From positions 124,001-188,000 of the forward strand of contig NZ_RKMB01000004.1 of the NCBI RefSeq assembly GCF_003797765.1: 64,000 bases of DNA, written 5' to 3'. The position numbers and the translations under genes were made by a program. This DNA comes from Ramlibacter sp. WS9 (GTDB lineage Bacteria > Pseudomonadota > Gammaproteobacteria > Burkholderiales > Burkholderiaceae_C). The notes under the pieces were generated by a model. It was not told the origin of the DNA. It did no database searches and saw only the letters and a program-made list of their open reading frames with translations. Shown here one piece after another: positions 62,883-64,000 of this stretch. Position 1 is the stretch's first letter; each line of letters starts with the position of its first letter.

Positions 62883-64000
62883 CTACTTCGCCTTCTTCTT
62901 CGGCCGTTCCCAGTTGGGGATGCTCACCTGCTTGCCGCGCGCCACGGATAGCGCGCCGGCAGGCGTGTCTTTGGTGATAGTGGAACTGGCGCCGACGGTG
63001 CCGCCGCGCGCGATCGTCACTGGCGCCACGAGCACGCTGTTGCTGCCAATGTGCACATCGTCTTCGATCACCGTGCGGTGCTTGTTGGCGCCGTCGTAGT
63101 TCGCGGTGATGGCCCCCGCGCCGTAGTTGACGCGCTCCCCCACGGTGGCGTCGCCGAGGTAGGCCAGGTGGTTGGCCTTGGCGCCGCGCGCCAGCGTCGC
63201 ATTCTTCACTTCGACGAAATTGCCGATGTGCACTTCGGCGCCCAGATCCGCACCGGGCCGCAGCCGCGCGAACGGCCCGATCAGCGCGCCCTCGCCGATA
63301 CGCACGCCGAGCTTCTCGCCGTCGATGTGCGAGAAAGGATGGATGACCGCACCGGCCGCGATCTGGGCATTGGCGATCACGCAGTTCGCGCCGATCCTCA
63401 CGTTGTCGCCCAGCGACACGCGACCCTCGAATACACAGTTGACGTCGATCTCCACATCCTGCCCGCAAACCAGTTCCCCGCGCACGTCGAACCGCGCCGG
63501 GTCGGCGAGCCGCACGCCCTCTTCCATCAGCGCCCGAGCCTGGCGCAGTTGGAAAGCGCGCTCCAGGTCAGCCAGCTGTGCCGGGCTGTTGACGCCGTCC
63601 ACTTGCACTTTGTCCGCCGTCTTCACAGCCACCACTTCAGCCCCCTCGCCCACCGCCATCTTCACGATGTCGGTCAGGTAGTACTCCTTCTGCGCATTGT
63701 TGTTGTCCAGACGCGCCAGCCAGCGCTTGAGCAATGCATTGGGCACCGCCATGAAGCCCGTGTACACCTCACGAATCTGGCGCTGCTCTTCCGTAGCGTC
63801 CTTGTGTTCCACAATGGCGGACACCGCCTCGCCGGACCGCAGGATGCGGCCGTAGCCGCTGGGGTCGTCCATGTCGACGCTCAGCAGCACCAGCCGCTTG
63901 CCGCCGCATGCGTCCAGCACTTTCTGCAGGGTGGCGGCCTCGATGAGCGGCACATCGCCGTTCAGCACCAGGGTCGTGCCGTCGTCCGGCAGCACGGGCA
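62883..64000 (-). CDS. glmU: Bifunctional GlmU protein, C-terminal part
   Basis: Acetylates glucosamine-1-phosphate and uridylylates it to UDP-GlcNAc. The visible 372 or so residues lack the N-terminal beginning of the uridylyltransferase domain, which lies past the window edge. The domain continues with LNGDVPLI, EHKDATEEQRQIREV and YLTDIVKMA. The left-handed beta-helix acetyltransferase follows with hexapeptide repeats and ANHLAYLGDATVG, NYGAGAITANYDG. The C-terminus ends in a basic KKKAK. Confidence 0.96.
   Translation of the reverse strand, partial: PVLPDDGTTLVLNGDVPLIEAATLQKVLDACGGKRLVLLSVDMDDPSGYGRILRSGEAVSAIVEHKDATEEQRQIREVYTGFMAVPNALLKRWLARLDNNNAQKEYYLTDIVKMAVGEGAEVVAVKTADKVQVDGVNSPAQLADLERAFQLRQARALMEEGVRLADPARFDVRGELVCGQDVEIDVNCVFEGRVSLGDNVRIGANCVIANAQIAAGAVIHPFSHIDGEKLGVRIGEGALIGPFARLRPGADLGAEVHIGNFVEVKNATLARGAKANHLAYLGDATVGERVNYGAGAITANYDGANKHRTVIEDDVHIGSNSVLVAPVTIARGGTVGASSTITKDTPAGALSVARGKQVSIPNWERPKKKAK

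Noticed and set aside
62358-62951. Alternative open frame starting inside the operator palindrome
   Set aside because: It overlaps the Lrp-type gene in another frame, is Arg/Ala/Pro-rich and has no domain.

Overview
The window is a GC-rich chromosomal segment from a betaproteobacterium of the order Burkholderiales. Gene content and order point to Comamonadaceae (Ramlibacter/Variovorax-like), though I cannot fix the genus. The reasons are the chain mla - ABC exporter - bolA - murA - hisGDCBHAF-I-E - tatABC, the ResB/CcsB cytochrome c maturation genes next to a cytochrome c4, msrPQ, pilMNOPQ divergent from a class A penicillin-binding protein, and a recurring intergenic repeat of a kind I associate with this family. 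Almost everything is housekeeping. I see no rRNA, tRNA, CRISPR array or prophage. The only mobile element is one REP-associated (RAYT-type) tyrosine transposase.

Layout. 1-1952: the tail of a degenerate GGDEF protein and a DegS/DegQ-type protease (+). 1972-18398 (-): a long chain of mostly overlapping genes, read right to left: mlaF-mlaE-mlaD-mlaA-mlaC-mlaB (outer-membrane lipid asymmetry), a two-gene ABC-2 exporter, bolA, murA, the whole histidine pathway hisG-D-C-B-H-A-F-I-E, a small membrane protein, a HIT protein and tatA-B-C. 18441-24743 (-): glutamate synthase gltD and gltB. 24812-25657: the RAYT element with perfect 23-bp inverted repeats, inserted just upstream of the gltB promoter. 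25654-30062 (-): a methyltransferase-like protein, a DUF1415 protein, an unrecognised protein, an MFS transporter and a dGTPase-like HD hydrolase. 30064-38878 (-): aroB, aroK, a Big-domain lipoprotein and pilQ-P-O-N-M, divergent from the penicillin-binding protein at 39143-41605 (+).

41615-43492: cyaY (-) divergent from lptM-lysA (+). 43434-49468 (-): msrQ, msrP, ccsB, resB and cytochrome c4. 49553-51132 (+): engB and an alpha/beta hydrolase. 51136-52820 (-): two lipid A acyltransferase homologues. 52955-54136 (+): metK with a structured-looking leader. 54144-55498 (-): a two-gene operon of unknown function. 55771-59529 (+): a glycine-zipper/DUF2383 protein and a three-domain LigD. 59591-64000: an orphan histidine-kinase-like protein, glmS, a divergent Lrp-type regulator with a palindromic operator, and glmU cut by the window edge.

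How the genes work together. Cell-envelope functions dominate: Mla lipid transport, murA and the PBP, amino-sugar supply by glmS and glmU, LpxL-type acylation, LptM, Tat export, type IV pilus assembly, and the Tat-exported MsrP with its membrane partner MsrQ. Amino-acid biosynthesis (his, aro, lysA, gltBD, metK) is interleaved with these.

I found no clear undescribed multi-gene system. The leads worth following are the RAYT element whose right repeat supplies the stop codon of its neighbour, the palindromic operator at the Lrp/glmS junction, a set of apparent leaderless or near-leaderless starts, the unknown pair next to the glycine-zipper/LigD genes, and the Big-domain lipoprotein inside the pil-aro cluster.
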